Assembly (NCBI RefSeq): GCF_900104095.1
Contig: NZ_FNJO01000006.1
Location: 124,001 to 188,000, forward strand
Source of the DNA: Ralstonia sp. 25mfcol4.1
GTDB lineage: Bacteria > Pseudomonadota > Gammaproteobacteria > Burkholderiales > Burkholderiaceae
Direction of reading: 5' to 3'
DNA: 64,000 nucleotides
In this document: piece by piece, positions 20,067 through 27,882 of the stretch
Numbering within the stretch: the stretch's first letter is position 1
Layout of the letters: each line of letters begins with the position of its first letter
The notes under the pieces: generated by a model
Database searches by the model: none
What the model was told of the DNA's origin: nothing
Seen by the model: the letters and a program-made list of their open reading frames with translations, nothing else
Made by a program: the position numbers and the translations under genes

Positions 20067-21257
20067 TTGGCAACCCCGACTCCCGATGCATCAGCGACTG
20101 CGGTGGCCATGGACGCCGCCCCGGAGCCCGATCCGCAGCAGTGCGACGTACGCGTGGTGGTGTACGGCCGCGCCGATTGCGATGATCCGGACAGTCACCA
20201 GGGCGCCACGCTCAAAGGCATTGCCCAACGGGTGGCGAGGCTGGCGGGCTTCACGTTTGCCGGCAGCTACGACGCGGCCACGCACCGCCCCGCGGACGGC
20301 AGGCTTTATTTCGTGCCGGCCGATACGTTGACCGGCGTCGACAGCGCCCGCCAGCTTGGCATCGCCGGGCTGGACGACCTGCTGGGCGGTGTGGTGCCCC
20401 ACGCGTTCATCGCCACCAAGGCCATCTCGCACGGGCGGGTGGCGCCCGACGCTGCGGCCCCCGCAGGGTGGAGCGACACGTTTGCCGCACGCATCCAAGG
20501 GCACGTGCTGCCGGGCTTCACGGCATTCTCGCTCGATGACGCCAGGCGCGCCGCGCGGGGGATGCTTCGCGATGGCAAGGTCCGCGTCAAGGAGCCGTGC
20601 GGGATCGGCGGGCTCGGCCAGCAGGTGGTGGCGAACGAGGCGGAGCTGGACCGGGCGCTGCAGGCGCTGGACGCTGAGCGCGTGAAGCGCGAAGGGCTGG
20701 TGCTGGAGCGCAATCTCGACGACGTGATCACGTTCAGCGTGGGACAGATACAGATCGGCGACCTGTGCGCCAGCTACTGCGGCACGCAGGATCTGACGCC
20801 CGACAACACGGGCCGGAAGGTCTATGGCGGGTCCACGCTGAGCGTGGTGCGTGGCACGCTGGGAGATCTGCTGACGCATCCGCTCGAAGTGCACCTGCGC
20901 GACGCCGTGCAGGCCGCGATGGCCTATCACGCGGCGGCCATCGAATGCTTTCCCGGCTCGCTGATGTCGCGCTGCAACTACGACGTGGCGTTCGGTATCG
21001 ACAACGGCCGGCGGCGGCTGGGCGTGCTGGAACAGTCGTGGCGCGTGGGCGGCGCCACGGGCGCGGAGCTGGCGGCGCTGGCCGCGTTCCGCGACGATCC
21101 GCAATGCATGCGCGCCACCGCGTGTACGCGCGAGATCTACGGCAAGGACGCACCCGTACCCGACGACGCGGACGTCTACTTTCAGGGAGAAGACCGCAGT
21201 GTCGGCGCACTGACCAAATACGCAAGACTGGAGTCAGCATCCGATGGCCACTCATGA
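20067..21257 (+). CDS. DUF3182 family protein (ATP-grasp-like), TTG start
   Basis: 396 aa. I recognise it as a DUF3182-type protein: VVVYGRADCDDPDSHQGATLKGIA near the start, then VRVKEPCGIGGLGQQVV, LVLERNLDDVITFSVGQI and LGVLEQSWRVGGATGAELAAL. The order of a KEP lysine segment, an acidic V/L-x-E strand and a C-terminal E..WR segment resembles ATP-grasp ligases (inference). The start is TTG, supported by AGAGGAG six nt upstream; the first in-frame ATG lies 42 nt later without such a site. The gene overlaps the downstream hydrolase by 14 bp, so the two products may act in one pathway. Substrate unknown. Confidence 0.7.
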   Translation: MATPTPDASATAVAMDAAPEPDPQQCDVRVVVYGRADCDDPDSHQGATLKGIAQRVARLAGFTFAGSYDAATHRPADGRLYFVPADTLTGVDSARQLGIAGLDDLLGGVVPHAFIATKAISHGRVAPDAAAPAGWSDTFAARIQGHVLPGFTAFSLDDARRAARGMLRDGKVRVKEPCGIGGLGQQVVANEAELDRALQALDAERVKREGLVLERNLDDVITFSVGQIQIGDLCASYCGTQDLTPDNTGRKVYGGSTLSVVRGTLGDLLTHPLEVHLRDAVQAAMAYHAAAIECFPGSLMSRCNYDVAFGIDNGRRRLGVLEQSWRVGGATGAELAALAAFRDDPQCMRATACTREIYGKDAPVPDDADVYFQGEDRSVGALTKYARLESASDGHS

Positions 21258-22176
21258 AGAATCGATCCAGATCCATACCGAAGGGGGGATGATCGCGGGC
21301 ACCGTGATCTCGCCCGCCACCAAGCTGCCCGGCGTGCTGTTCGTGCATGGCTGGGGCGGGAGCCAGCAGCAGTACCTGGCCCGCGCCCGGGAAGTGGCCG
21401 GGCTGGGCGCGGTCTGCATGACGTTCGACCTGACCGGCCACGCCGGCACGTCCTCGCAGTACGAGACGGTCAGCCGCATGCGCAACCTGGCTGACGTGCT
21501 GGCGGCCTACGACATGCTGGTGCGGCATCCCGAGGTGGACCGCAACGCCATTGCGGTGGTGGGCAGCAGCTACGGCGGCTATCTGGCCGCGGTGCTGTGC
21601 GAACTCAGGCCCGTGCGGTGGCTCGCGTTTCGTGCCCCGGCGCTATACATGGACGAAGGCTGGGAATCGCCCAAGCGGCAACTGCACCGCGACCAGGACC
21701 TCGTGGCATACCGGCGCAAGGTGGTGGCCGCCGACACCAATCGCGCGCTGCGCGCCTGCACCAACTTCAAGGGCGACGTGCTGGTGGTGGCATCGCAGCA
21801 CGACAATATCGTGCCGCACACCGCGGTGCTGAGCTACGTGGATGCCTGTATCCAGGCCAGTTCGATCACATACCGCGTGCTCAAGGGCGCCGACCACGGA
21901 CTGACCAGCGAGGACAGCCAGCGTGCCTATACCAAGCTGCTGCTGGGCTGGCTGCGCGAGATGGTGACGGAGGCCCGTACCGGGCCCGCTGTGGCTGCGC
22001 GGCCGTCCAAGGCATCGACCGCGCCAAAGACCCCGCATCAAGACGACGGCCTGGAGCCCGAGCGCAATGGCGACGGCGGCGAGGACAAGGCGCGCGAGGC
22101 GGTGCTGGCCGGCGACGACGAGAACGATCCCCAGGTCATTGCCGCGCAGCCGCCGGGCGGGCGCGGCGCGGCGTAG
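21244..22176 (+). CDS. Alpha/beta hydrolase (S9/BAAT-like)
   Basis: 310 aa. A classical alpha/beta hydrolase core runs from about residue 15 to 240: VLFVHGWGGSQQQY (oxyanion loop), nucleophile elbow VVGSSYGGYL (Ser near 108), ASQHDNIVP with the acid Asp near 187 and KGADHGLT with His near 218. The last ~70 residues are disordered, acidic and Ala/Pro-rich, an unusual tail. No signal peptide. Overlap with the DUF3182 gene suggests coupled expression and a shared substrate, possibly peptide or ester chemistry. Confidence 0.85.
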   Translation: MATHEESIQIHTEGGMIAGTVISPATKLPGVLFVHGWGGSQQQYLARAREVAGLGAVCMTFDLTGHAGTSSQYETVSRMRNLADVLAAYDMLVRHPEVDRNAIAVVGSSYGGYLAAVLCELRPVRWLAFRAPALYMDEGWESPKRQLHRDQDLVAYRRKVVAADTNRALRACTNFKGDVLVVASQHDNIVPHTAVLSYVDACIQASSITYRVLKGADHGLTSEDSQRAYTKLLLGWLREMVTEARTGPAVAARPSKASTAPKTPHQDDGLEPERNGDGGEDKAREAVLAGDDENDPQVIAAQPPGGRGAA

Positions 22177-22195
22177 CGCGGCGCTCGACCGTGGG

Positions 22196-22813
22196 TCAGC
22201 GGCCGGCGGTCACGCGCCGGTCCATTTTGCGCGCCTGCTTCAGGTGGTCGCGCAGCCCCGGCAGCATGCGGGCGGCGAAGGCGCGCAGGGCGGGATCCTT
22301 GCCGCGCGTGGCCTGGTTCTGGAACAGCAGTACGGCCTGCTCGTGCGCGTCGATGCCAATGGTCCGGATATAGGCCTGGTCGAATTCGTCGTCCTTGAGG
22401 GATTTCAGCCGGGTCAACTCCGGCGCCTCGGGCACGCGATCCTGCGGGGTGATGCCCTTGTCGGCGGCGAGGCTGCGCAATCTGCCGAGCGCCTCCTTGT
22501 GTTCTGCCACCATCTGCTGCGCGAATGCGTGGATCTTCGGATCCTTCGACACTTCGAGCGCCATTTCACTGGCCGAGATCTCCAGGTGGCTGGTCATCTG
22601 CGCTTCATCCAAAAAGCGCAGGTCGTCGGTGGACAGCGATGCGGCTGGCGGCTTGGCGGCCTTTGGCGGAGTGGGTGCCAGCGGTGCATCGGCGACGGGC
22701 GGTGCGGCGGGTGCCAACGACGCGGCTGCTAAGCCGCACAGGGCGAGGGCGGCGGCTGCCACGTGGCGTGGCCATCGCCGGGGCGTGCGTTCCGGGTTGC
22801 GATGTTCGGGCAT
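22196..22813 (-). CDS. DUF4142 domain protein, exported
   Basis: 205 aa. An N-terminal signal-type segment (AAAALALCGLAAASLAPAAPP, after several Arg) predicts export. The DUF4142 helical bundle covers about residues 60-200, with DDLRFLDEAQMTSHLEISAS, FAQQMVAEHKEALGRLRSLA and GIDAHEQAVLLFQNQA. The fold is ferritin-like and often found in osmotic or oxidative stress loci of soil proteobacteria, but no metal-binding set is obvious. It converges with the hydrolase gene (19-bp gap). A weaker sigma-54 promoter candidate lies 63-78 bp upstream. Confidence 0.85.
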   Translation of the reverse strand: MPEHRNPERTPRRWPRHVAAAALALCGLAAASLAPAAPPVADAPLAPTPPKAAKPPAASLSTDDLRFLDEAQMTSHLEISASEMALEVSKDPKIHAFAQQMVAEHKEALGRLRSLAADKGITPQDRVPEAPELTRLKSLKDDEFDQAYIRTIGIDAHEQAVLLFQNQATRGKDPALRAFAARMLPGLRDHLKQARKMDRRVTAGR

Positions 22814-22875
22814 GACGAGGCTCCTTCATTTGCCGATTGGCGAGATGGATGGCGGCATGTACGCCCAGCTAGTCG

Positions 22876-22891
22876 CGCAAGAAGCATTCCC
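22876..22891 (-). promoter_or_regulatory. possible sigma-54 promoter for the DUF4142 gene
   Basis: GGGAATGCTTCTTGCG on the minus strand has GG-N10-GC spacing and an intact TTGC, but only 8 of 12 consensus positions match. The predicted leader of about 52 nt is similar to those of the better candidates. Weakest of the eight sites reported. Confidence 0.3.
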
Positions 22892-22994
22892 GTCGGGCAG
22901 CACAATTTGCAAAAGCAGGCCAGCGGCCACCGATTTCGATCGGTAAAAAGTGCAAGGATGACAGGCGTCACCCCGGTAGGGAGGCCAAAGCGCG

Positions 22995-24104
22995 ATGGCA
23001 TGGCTCATGCGTACGCGCATGCACATGAACACAACCGCCGTCGCCAAGCCCGACACCCCGGCCCCTTCGCTCGATGCAACCCTGCGCAAGGCGGGACTGC
23101 ATCATGTCGACGACAGGCAGCCCGGCATTTCCCGTCGGCGTGCAGGCAAGGGTTTCACGTATGTCATGCCTGACGGCAAGCGCGTGGACGCCGACACACA
23201 GGCACGCATCGATGCGCTGGCAATTCCGCCCGCCTACGAATCGGTCTGGATCTGCCCGGACCCCGACGGCCACTTGCAGGCCACGGGCCGGGACGCGCGC
23301 GGCCGCAAGCAGTATCTCTATCACCCCGACTGGGCCGCACTGCGCGACGCCGACAAGTACGCACGGCTGATGGCCTTTGGGCAGGCGCTGCCCCATCTGC
23401 GCCGCCGGGTTGCCCGCGACCTGGCGCGCAATGGCATGCCGCGCGAGAAAGTGCTGGCCGCCGTGGTGACGCTGCTGGACGCCACGCTGGTGCGCGTTGG
23501 AACGCCGCGCTACGCGGCCCAGAACCGCACCTACGGGCTGACCACGCTGAAGCGCAGGCACGTCGCCGTGCAAGGCAGCCGCCTGCGCTTTCAGTTCACC
23601 GGCAAGAGCGGCGTCACGCATGACGTGTCGGTCAACGACGCGCGGCTGGCGCGAGTGGTGCGCAATTGCGCGGACCTGCCGGGCCAGCAGTTGTTCAAGT
23701 ACAAGGACAGCGACGGCGAGGTACGCGAGATCGGCTCGGCCGATGTCAACGCCTATCTGCAGGAGGTGACGGGCGGCGAGTTCACGGCCAAGGACTTCCG
23801 TACATGGGCGGGCAGCGTGCATGCGCTGGCGCTGCTGCGCAAGACCCGCGCCGATACCGAGGCGGCACGCAAGAAGGCGATGGTGGAGGTGATTCGCAGC
23901 GTGGCGCAGCGGCTGCGCAACACGGTGGCGGTCTGCCGCAAGTGCTATGTGCATCCGGACGTGCTGGCCGCGTTCATGGCCGACGCATTGCAGGCTTTAC
24001 CGGCACCGCGTACAGCGGTGCGCCTGCGTACCGACGAGGCGCGGTTGCTGGCGCTGCTGGAAAGCACCGCCACGCTCGCGCGGACGGCGCGCAGAGCGGC
24101 GTAG
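22995..24104 (+). CDS. DNA topoisomerase IB (poxvirus/bacterial type)
   Basis: 369 aa type IB topoisomerase, which relaxes supercoils by transient 3'-phosphotyrosyl nicking. Recognisable segments are KGFTYVMPDGKRV and ICPDPDGHLQATGRDARGRKQY in the N-terminal domain, RVGTPRYAAQNRTYGLTTL and KSGVTHDVSV in the catalytic domain, FRTWAGSVHAL, and the active-site tyrosine segment CRKCYVHPDV (Tyr near 317). The first ATG is preceded by GGGAGG, supporting this start; ATGs 24 and 30 nt later are alternatives. Bacterial homologues are frequent in stress and DNA-repair neighbourhoods, which fits this location. Confidence 0.9.
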   Translation: MAWLMRTRMHMNTTAVAKPDTPAPSLDATLRKAGLHHVDDRQPGISRRRAGKGFTYVMPDGKRVDADTQARIDALAIPPAYESVWICPDPDGHLQATGRDARGRKQYLYHPDWAALRDADKYARLMAFGQALPHLRRRVARDLARNGMPREKVLAAVVTLLDATLVRVGTPRYAAQNRTYGLTTLKRRHVAVQGSRLRFQFTGKSGVTHDVSVNDARLARVVRNCADLPGQQLFKYKDSDGEVREIGSADVNAYLQEVTGGEFTAKDFRTWAGSVHALALLRKTRADTEAARKKAMVEVIRSVAQRLRNTVAVCRKCYVHPDVLAAFMADALQALPAPRTAVRLRTDEARLLALLESTATLARTARRAA

Positions 24105-24141
24105 CGGGGTCCAAGGAGCCGCGCAGCCGCACCTCTTCAAC

Positions 24142-24157
24142 CGGCACGGCAATTGCA
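24142..24157 (+). promoter_or_regulatory. sigma-54 promoter candidate
   Basis: CGGCACGGCAATTGCA matches TGGCACG-N4-TTGCA at every position but the first, with exact spacing. Predicted start near 24169, about 41 nt before the next gene. A 7-bp-arm palindrome, GCACCGC-N5-GCGGTGC (24003-24021), lies about 120 bp upstream inside the topoisomerase gene, at a distance typical for activator sites. Confidence 0.7.
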
Positions 24158-24209
24158 TTGTTCCTTGTACCGACAACAAGCAGAACACGCATAGCAATCG
24201 AGGCTCAAG

Positions 24210-24794
24210 GTGGAACACGCAGTCATCGGTTACCTCGGGGCTGACAGCAGCAGCCCGGCAACCTTTCTCACGGAAGCGCGTCAGTCGCTTTCCACTGCTG
24301 GAAATTCCCTCACATCCGATGTCGTAGGCGTTGCCGGCGACCACAGCGCGGCGGGCCACGGCCATATGGCGCGGCGGATCTCCCCAGCCCGGCTCGCCGC
24401 GAAGGCGCAGCATGGCAAGGGCGCCTCGGCGCGTGCGCCGCGCGGCAGCGACCTGCGCCAGGCGCGCGTGCTGATGCAGGCGTTGTGCGAAATGCGGCTG
24501 GTGCTGAGCAAGCCCGATGAGGCGCTGTCGCCCGCCGCGCTCGATAGCCGGCATACCGCGACCATGGCGCTGTGGCAGAACCGCACGCGATCGCTGTACA
24601 CGCAGCCCGATGTGGAACGCGGCATCGAGGCTCGCCTGGACGCAGGTTTTCGCCATGCACGCAGCGGCAGCCCGCGCGAGGCGGCAAGCGAGTTCAAGCG
24701 CGCCTACCTGTTGCTGTGCTGCGTGCTCACGCTGGCCCGCGACAACGCGCGGGCCCAGGCAAGGGTAGGCGCGGCGCGCAGGGCGGCCGAATGA
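24210..24794 (+). CDS. Hypothetical helical protein
   Basis: 194 aa from a GTG start; not recognised. The N-terminal ~60 residues are low-complexity and Ser/Ala-rich. Residues 75-190 are predicted helical and charged (DLRQARVLMQALCEMRLVLS, DVERGIEARLDAGFRHARSG, EAASEFKRAYLLLCCVLTLA) with no catalytic signature; the last segments resemble a helix-turn-helix repeat. The start is uncertain: the GTG lies a suitable distance (about 41 nt) after a strong sigma-54 site but has only a weak ribosome site, and an ATG at 24366 (MARRISPARL) would give a 142-aa protein. Confidence 0.6.
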   Translation: MEHAVIGYLGADSSSPATFLTEARQSLSTAGNSLTSDVVGVAGDHSAAGHGHMARRISPARLAAKAQHGKGASARAPRGSDLRQARVLMQALCEMRLVLSKPDEALSPAALDSRHTATMALWQNRTRSLYTQPDVERGIEARLDAGFRHARSGSPREAASEFKRAYLLLCCVLTLARDNARAQARVGAARRAAE

Positions 24795-24842
24795 CGGCCG
24801 CCGTCTGACCCACACCTCCCGACGACCGCAGGCGGATCGGCG

Positions 24843-25493
24843 TCACGCCTTGCCACGCGTCTTCTTGCAGGGTCCGAGATAGCCGGGAAGGTCGCGCGCC
24901 TTCGGGCTCGTCGCGAGCTGCAGACCCGTGGCCAGGGCGGCCGCAAAGGTGTGATGGGTATCTAGCGGGCCCTTGATGTGTTTGCGGAAAAAGTCGGCCC
25001 AGCGAAAGTCGGAATAGGCGGTCTTGACTTTGCGATAGCCGCCGGCCAGCTGGACGAATGCCTCCAGGCTGCGGTACGGGTCGTCACGCATGCTGTGGAC
25101 GTCGATCGGCAATTCACTGATCGGCCGGCGCCGCCCGCGTTCATCGTAAGGGTGAACCATGTGCTCGTCGGTCATCCGCTTCCAGAACTTGCGGATAGAA
25201 AGGTGGCTCAAGTCGTTGCGCACGAGCGCTGGCACCATGTCGATGCCCATGTCCTGCCATGCGCGAACCCAGTGGTGATGATCGACGATGTACAGCGTCT
25301 GCTCGGGGCCGATCACGATATGCACGCGGTGCTGGTCCAGAAAGGCGGGCAGGTCGGCATGGTCCAGCCGTCGCGTGACATGCATCTTCTGCGCGACGTG
25401 GTACGCGCCCACCGTGATCTGCGTGGGACGCAGGTGAGCGATGGGCACCATCAGTGCCGCGTCCTTGCCAAGCCGCCTCGGGCGCTTTGCCAT
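24843..25493 (-). CDS. ParBc_2-type ParB/sulfiredoxin-fold protein (copy 1)
   Basis: 216 aa protein of the putative ParB-like nuclease family ParBc_2. Landmarks are LRPTQITVGAYHVAQKM, the IVDHHHWVRAW histidine cluster, NDLSHLSIRKFWKRM, MRDDPYRSLEAFVQLAGGYRK and the FRWADFFRKHI segment. Enzymatic activity of the family is not well established. It is clearly paralogous to the gene at 27121. The ATG chosen (MAKRPRRL) lies 38 bp downstream of a sigma-54 site; longer readings would start upstream of that promoter and look unrelated. Confidence 0.8.
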   Translation of the reverse strand: MAKRPRRLGKDAALMVPIAHLRPTQITVGAYHVAQKMHVTRRLDHADLPAFLDQHRVHIVIGPEQTLYIVDHHHWVRAWQDMGIDMVPALVRNDLSHLSIRKFWKRMTDEHMVHPYDERGRRRPISELPIDVHSMRDDPYRSLEAFVQLAGGYRKVKTAYSDFRWADFFRKHIKGPLDTHHTFAAALATGLQLATSPKARDLPGYLGPCKKTRGKA

Positions 25494-25531
25494 GGCTATC
25501 GGGTCTCCGTTGCAGGAACTGGCCGGGAAGC

Positions 25532-25547
25532 AGCAAGGTTTGTGCCG
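25532..25547 (-). promoter_or_regulatory. sigma-54 promoter of ParBc_2 copy 1
   Basis: CGGCACAAACCTTGCT on the minus strand matches TGGCACG-N4-TTGCW except at positions 1 and 7, with exact spacing. Predicted start near 25521 gives a ~28-nt leader. It is divergent from the SDR promoter 148 bp away. Confidence 0.68.
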
Positions 25548-25576
25548 TGCTGCGTCGATCGCGCCAGCGCTTCGCT

Positions 25577-25591
25577 TGGCAATCGTTGCCA
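25577..25591. promoter_or_regulatory. palindrome between divergent sigma-54 promoters
   Basis: TGGCAATCGTTGCCA is a perfect 6-bp-arm palindrome with a 3-nt spacer, placed between the two divergent sigma-54 sites. A second palindrome, GTAACCGTTAC, follows at 25598-25608. Either could be an upstream activating site for the Fis-type regulators, though both lie close to the promoters (30-110 bp). No copy was noticed at the other sigma-54 sites. Confidence 0.35.
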
Positions 25592-25695
25592 CGCCTTGTA
25601 ACCGTTACGCATCTCCAGGGTGTCCGGCGCACGGACGCGTCCGCCCGATGCAGGCCCGCAAAGGGGCCTCCAGAGGCGGCGAAGGGTCGGCAAGG

Positions 25696-25711
25696 CGGCA
25701 CGGAATTTGCG
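25696..25711 (+). promoter_or_regulatory. sigma-54 promoter of the SDR operon
   Basis: CGGCACGGAATTTGCG matches TGGCACG-N4-TTGCA except at the two outermost positions, with exact spacing. Predicted start near 25723, about 26 nt before the SDR start codon. Confidence 0.7.
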
Positions 25712-25748
25712 CCGCATGTCTGCATTGATCATCGCACCGGAAGCCGAC

Positions 25749-26606
25749 ATGTCTACTCCAAGCAAACTCCCGCCGCAGCATCAGGACCGCCAGCCCGGCC
25801 TGGAAAGCGAAATGGTGCCCAAGCCCGACAGCGGCGCCGGCGACTATGTCGGCAGCGGACGCCTGAAGGGCAAGGTGGCGCTGGTGACCGGCGGGGACAG
25901 CGGTATCGGCCGTGCCATTGCCGTGGCTTTTGCCCGTGAGGGCGCCGATGTCGCGTTCGCATACCTGGACGAGCAGGCCGATGCGCGGGAGACCGAAAGG
26001 CTGATCACCGAGGCCGGACAGCGCGCGCTGCCCATCGAGGGCGATATCGGCGACGTGAATCATGCCGACAAGGTCGTGGCCGACACGCTGAAGTCGTTCG
26101 GCCGGCTCGATGTGCTGGTCAACAACGCGGCAGAGCAGCATCCGCAGGAATCGCTGGAAGACGTCAGCGCCGAACAACTGGAGCGCACGTTCCGGACCAA
26201 CGTGTTCGCGATGTTCCATGTGACACGGGCGGCGCTGCCGCATCTGGGGCAGGGCGGCGTGATTCTCAACACGACCTCGGTCACGGCGTATCGGGGCAGT
26301 GCGCATCTGCTGGACTACTCTGCTACGAAGGGGGCCATCGTGGCGTTCACGCGTTCGCTGGCGCTGCAAGTGGTGGATCGCGGCATCCGCGTCAACGGCG
26401 TGGCGCCGGGCCCCATCTGGACGCCCCTGATTCCGTCCACCTTTACGGCCGAGGAAGTGGCCAAGTTCGGCAAGAAGACGCCAATGGGTCGCCCGGGGCA
26501 GCCGTTCGAAGTGGCTGCGGGCTACGTATTCCTGGCGTCCGATGCGGCAAGCTATATCACCGGCCAGATCCTCCACATCAACGGCGGCGAGGTGGTCAAC
26601 GCCTGA
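25749..26606 (+). CDS. SDR-family oxidoreductase, general-stress type (YghA/YdaD-like)
   Basis: 285 aa classical short-chain dehydrogenase with a ~40-residue N-terminal extension typical of the YghA/YdaD subgroup (B. subtilis YdaD is a general stress protein). Cofactor motif TGGDSGIGRAIA near residue 45, VNNAAEQHP, the catalytic Ser in NTTSVTAY, YSATKGAI with Tyr/Lys near 188-192, and the C-terminal ITGQILHINGG. Physiological substrate unknown. Starts at an ATG 7 nt after GGAAG. Probably one operon with the next two genes (gaps of 17 bp each). Confidence 0.88.
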   Translation: MSTPSKLPPQHQDRQPGLESEMVPKPDSGAGDYVGSGRLKGKVALVTGGDSGIGRAIAVAFAREGADVAFAYLDEQADARETERLITEAGQRALPIEGDIGDVNHADKVVADTLKSFGRLDVLVNNAAEQHPQESLEDVSAEQLERTFRTNVFAMFHVTRAALPHLGQGGVILNTTSVTAYRGSAHLLDYSATKGAIVAFTRSLALQVVDRGIRVNGVAPGPIWTPLIPSTFTAEEVAKFGKKTPMGRPGQPFEVAAGYVFLASDAASYITGQILHINGGEVVNA

Positions 26607-26623
26607 ACACAGGGAGAAACATC

Positions 26624-27103
26624 ATGTCTTCGATTGTTGCCGGGCGCTTCGCGTCCATCCCCGAGGCCGAGCAGGCAGCGCAGAAGCTGTACGCGCGCGG
26701 CTTTTCCGTGTGGGACGTGTCGATCATGTCCGTGGACCCGGGCGGCGCCCGCCCGCCGGGCGTCCTGCTGGCCGCCCGCGCCAAGGGCGAGCGCCGTGAC
26801 GAGGCGCTGGACGTGCTGCGTGAAGGCGGGGCCTGCGATTGCGAGGAGGCCAAGGGCAAGTGGGAAGGCGGGCAATGGTCCGATTTCGACCCGGCGCGCG
26901 CGCCGGCGCTGCTGGATCCGGCGGAGGGCGAATGCTGGCCCATCCCCGGGCAGGGCGCAGCCAAGGGCGTCGACGGCGATGCCCGGCCCGCGCATGCCGC
27001 GCCGGTGGCGCAGGAGGCAGTGGCCGAGGACAGCACGGGCAACGAGGATCCCGGCAGCGAACTTGAACACTACGTCGACCGGCAGGTCGCCAGTCATAAC
27101 TGA
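26624..27103 (+). CDS. Soluble paralogue of the 17680 membrane protein
   Basis: 159 aa. Residues 1-45 (MSSIVAGRFASIPEAEQAAQ, then GFSVWDVSIMSVDPGG) and 48-95 (GVLLAARAKGERRDEALDVL, REGGACDCEEAKGKWEGGQW, SDFDP) match the two soluble ends of the 189-aa protein at 17680, without its membrane hairpin. The remaining ~60 residues are acidic and disordered. The two-module pattern suggests a repeated alpha/beta fold, such as a heat-inducible/GsiB-like or ferredoxin-like sensor domain (uncertain). Good ribosome site AGGGAGA. Function unknown. Confidence 0.75.
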   Translation: MSSIVAGRFASIPEAEQAAQKLYARGFSVWDVSIMSVDPGGARPPGVLLAARAKGERRDEALDVLREGGACDCEEAKGKWEGGQWSDFDPARAPALLDPAEGECWPIPGQGAAKGVDGDARPAHAAPVAQEAVAEDSTGNEDPGSELEHYVDRQVASHN

Positions 27104-27120
27104 CCCTGGACGACGCACTG

Positions 27121-27738
27121 ATGGCGACGCATGCCACCGCCGAACTCGACACGCTTCGGCCCACCCAGATCACGCTGGGGATCTATCAGGTACACGAGAA
27201 GATGGATGTTTCGGCCCGGCCGCGCAGTAACGCGGCGCTGAAGCGTTTTCTGGAAGACCACCGCATCAAGACGATCGCCGGTCCGGGTGGCGCGCTGTAT
27301 ATCGCCGACCATCATCATTGGGCCCGCGCGTGGCTCGAACTTGGCTGGCAGGAGGCGCCCGTTGCCATCATCGACGATCTGAGCCACCTGCCGCAGGGCA
27401 AGTTCTGGAAGCGGATGCGCGCCCTGGGCCATCTGCATCCTTACGACGAACACGGCGAACATCTGTCGGCCAAGGACCTGCCTGCCACCGTAATGGGCAT
27501 GCGCGACGACCCGTATCGCAGCCTCGCGGCGTTCACGCGCAATGCGGGCGCCTACCGCAAGCCGGGCAACGCTTATGGCGATTTCCAATGGGCGGGGTTT
27601 TTTCGCCGGCACGTGGCAGAAGACATGGAGAGCATTCCAGGCTTCGCACGCGCGATGATCCAGGCGATCCAGCTCGCGCGCAGTAGCAAGGCCAAGCGCC
27701 TGCCGGGCTACGTTGGCAAGTGCGAGCGGACGGGCTGA
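27121..27738 (+). CDS. ParBc_2-type ParB/sulfiredoxin-fold protein (copy 2)
   Basis: 205 aa, paralogous to the gene at 24843 across its full length: LRPTQITLGIYQVHEKM, YIADHHHWARAW, DDLSHLPQGKFWKRM, HPYDEHGE, MRDDPYRSLAAFTRNAGAYRK and FQWAGFFRRHV. Both end in the same lysine-rich PGY-x-G-x-C motif (PGYVGKC here). The DHHHW cluster suggests metal binding or nuclease-like chemistry, unproven in this family. Last gene of the SDR operon, followed by a strong hairpin terminator. Confidence 0.8.
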   Translation: MATHATAELDTLRPTQITLGIYQVHEKMDVSARPRSNAALKRFLEDHRIKTIAGPGGALYIADHHHWARAWLELGWQEAPVAIIDDLSHLPQGKFWKRMRALGHLHPYDEHGEHLSAKDLPATVMGMRDDPYRSLAAFTRNAGAYRKPGNAYGDFQWAGFFRRHVAEDMESIPGFARAMIQAIQLARSSKAKRLPGYVGKCERTG

Positions 27739-27850
27739 TGGCAGGCAGAGGACATGAAAAGAATATGAAAACCGGCTGGAAACCGACGTGAAAACGCCGC
27801 AGGAGAACACCCCCTCGTCCTTCCGATGGGGACGTCCCGCCCGCGGCGTG

Positions 27851-27877
27851 TTTCGCCGGCCAGCCCGGCCGGCGAAA
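27851..27877. terminator. bidirectional hairpin terminator
   Basis: Perfect 11-bp arms TTTCGCCGGCC and GGCCGGCGAAA around the loop AGCCC. The A/T-rich ends of the stem give a short U-run in both directions. It sits between the convergent SDR operon and the DUF3008 gene. Confidence 0.75.
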
Positions 27878-27882
27878 TCTGG

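Noticed and set aside
22908..22922. TGGCCTGCTTTTGCA on the minus strand before the DUF4142 gene
   Set aside because: Both elements look good but the spacing is one base short; the 22876 site keeps the spacing and is reported instead.
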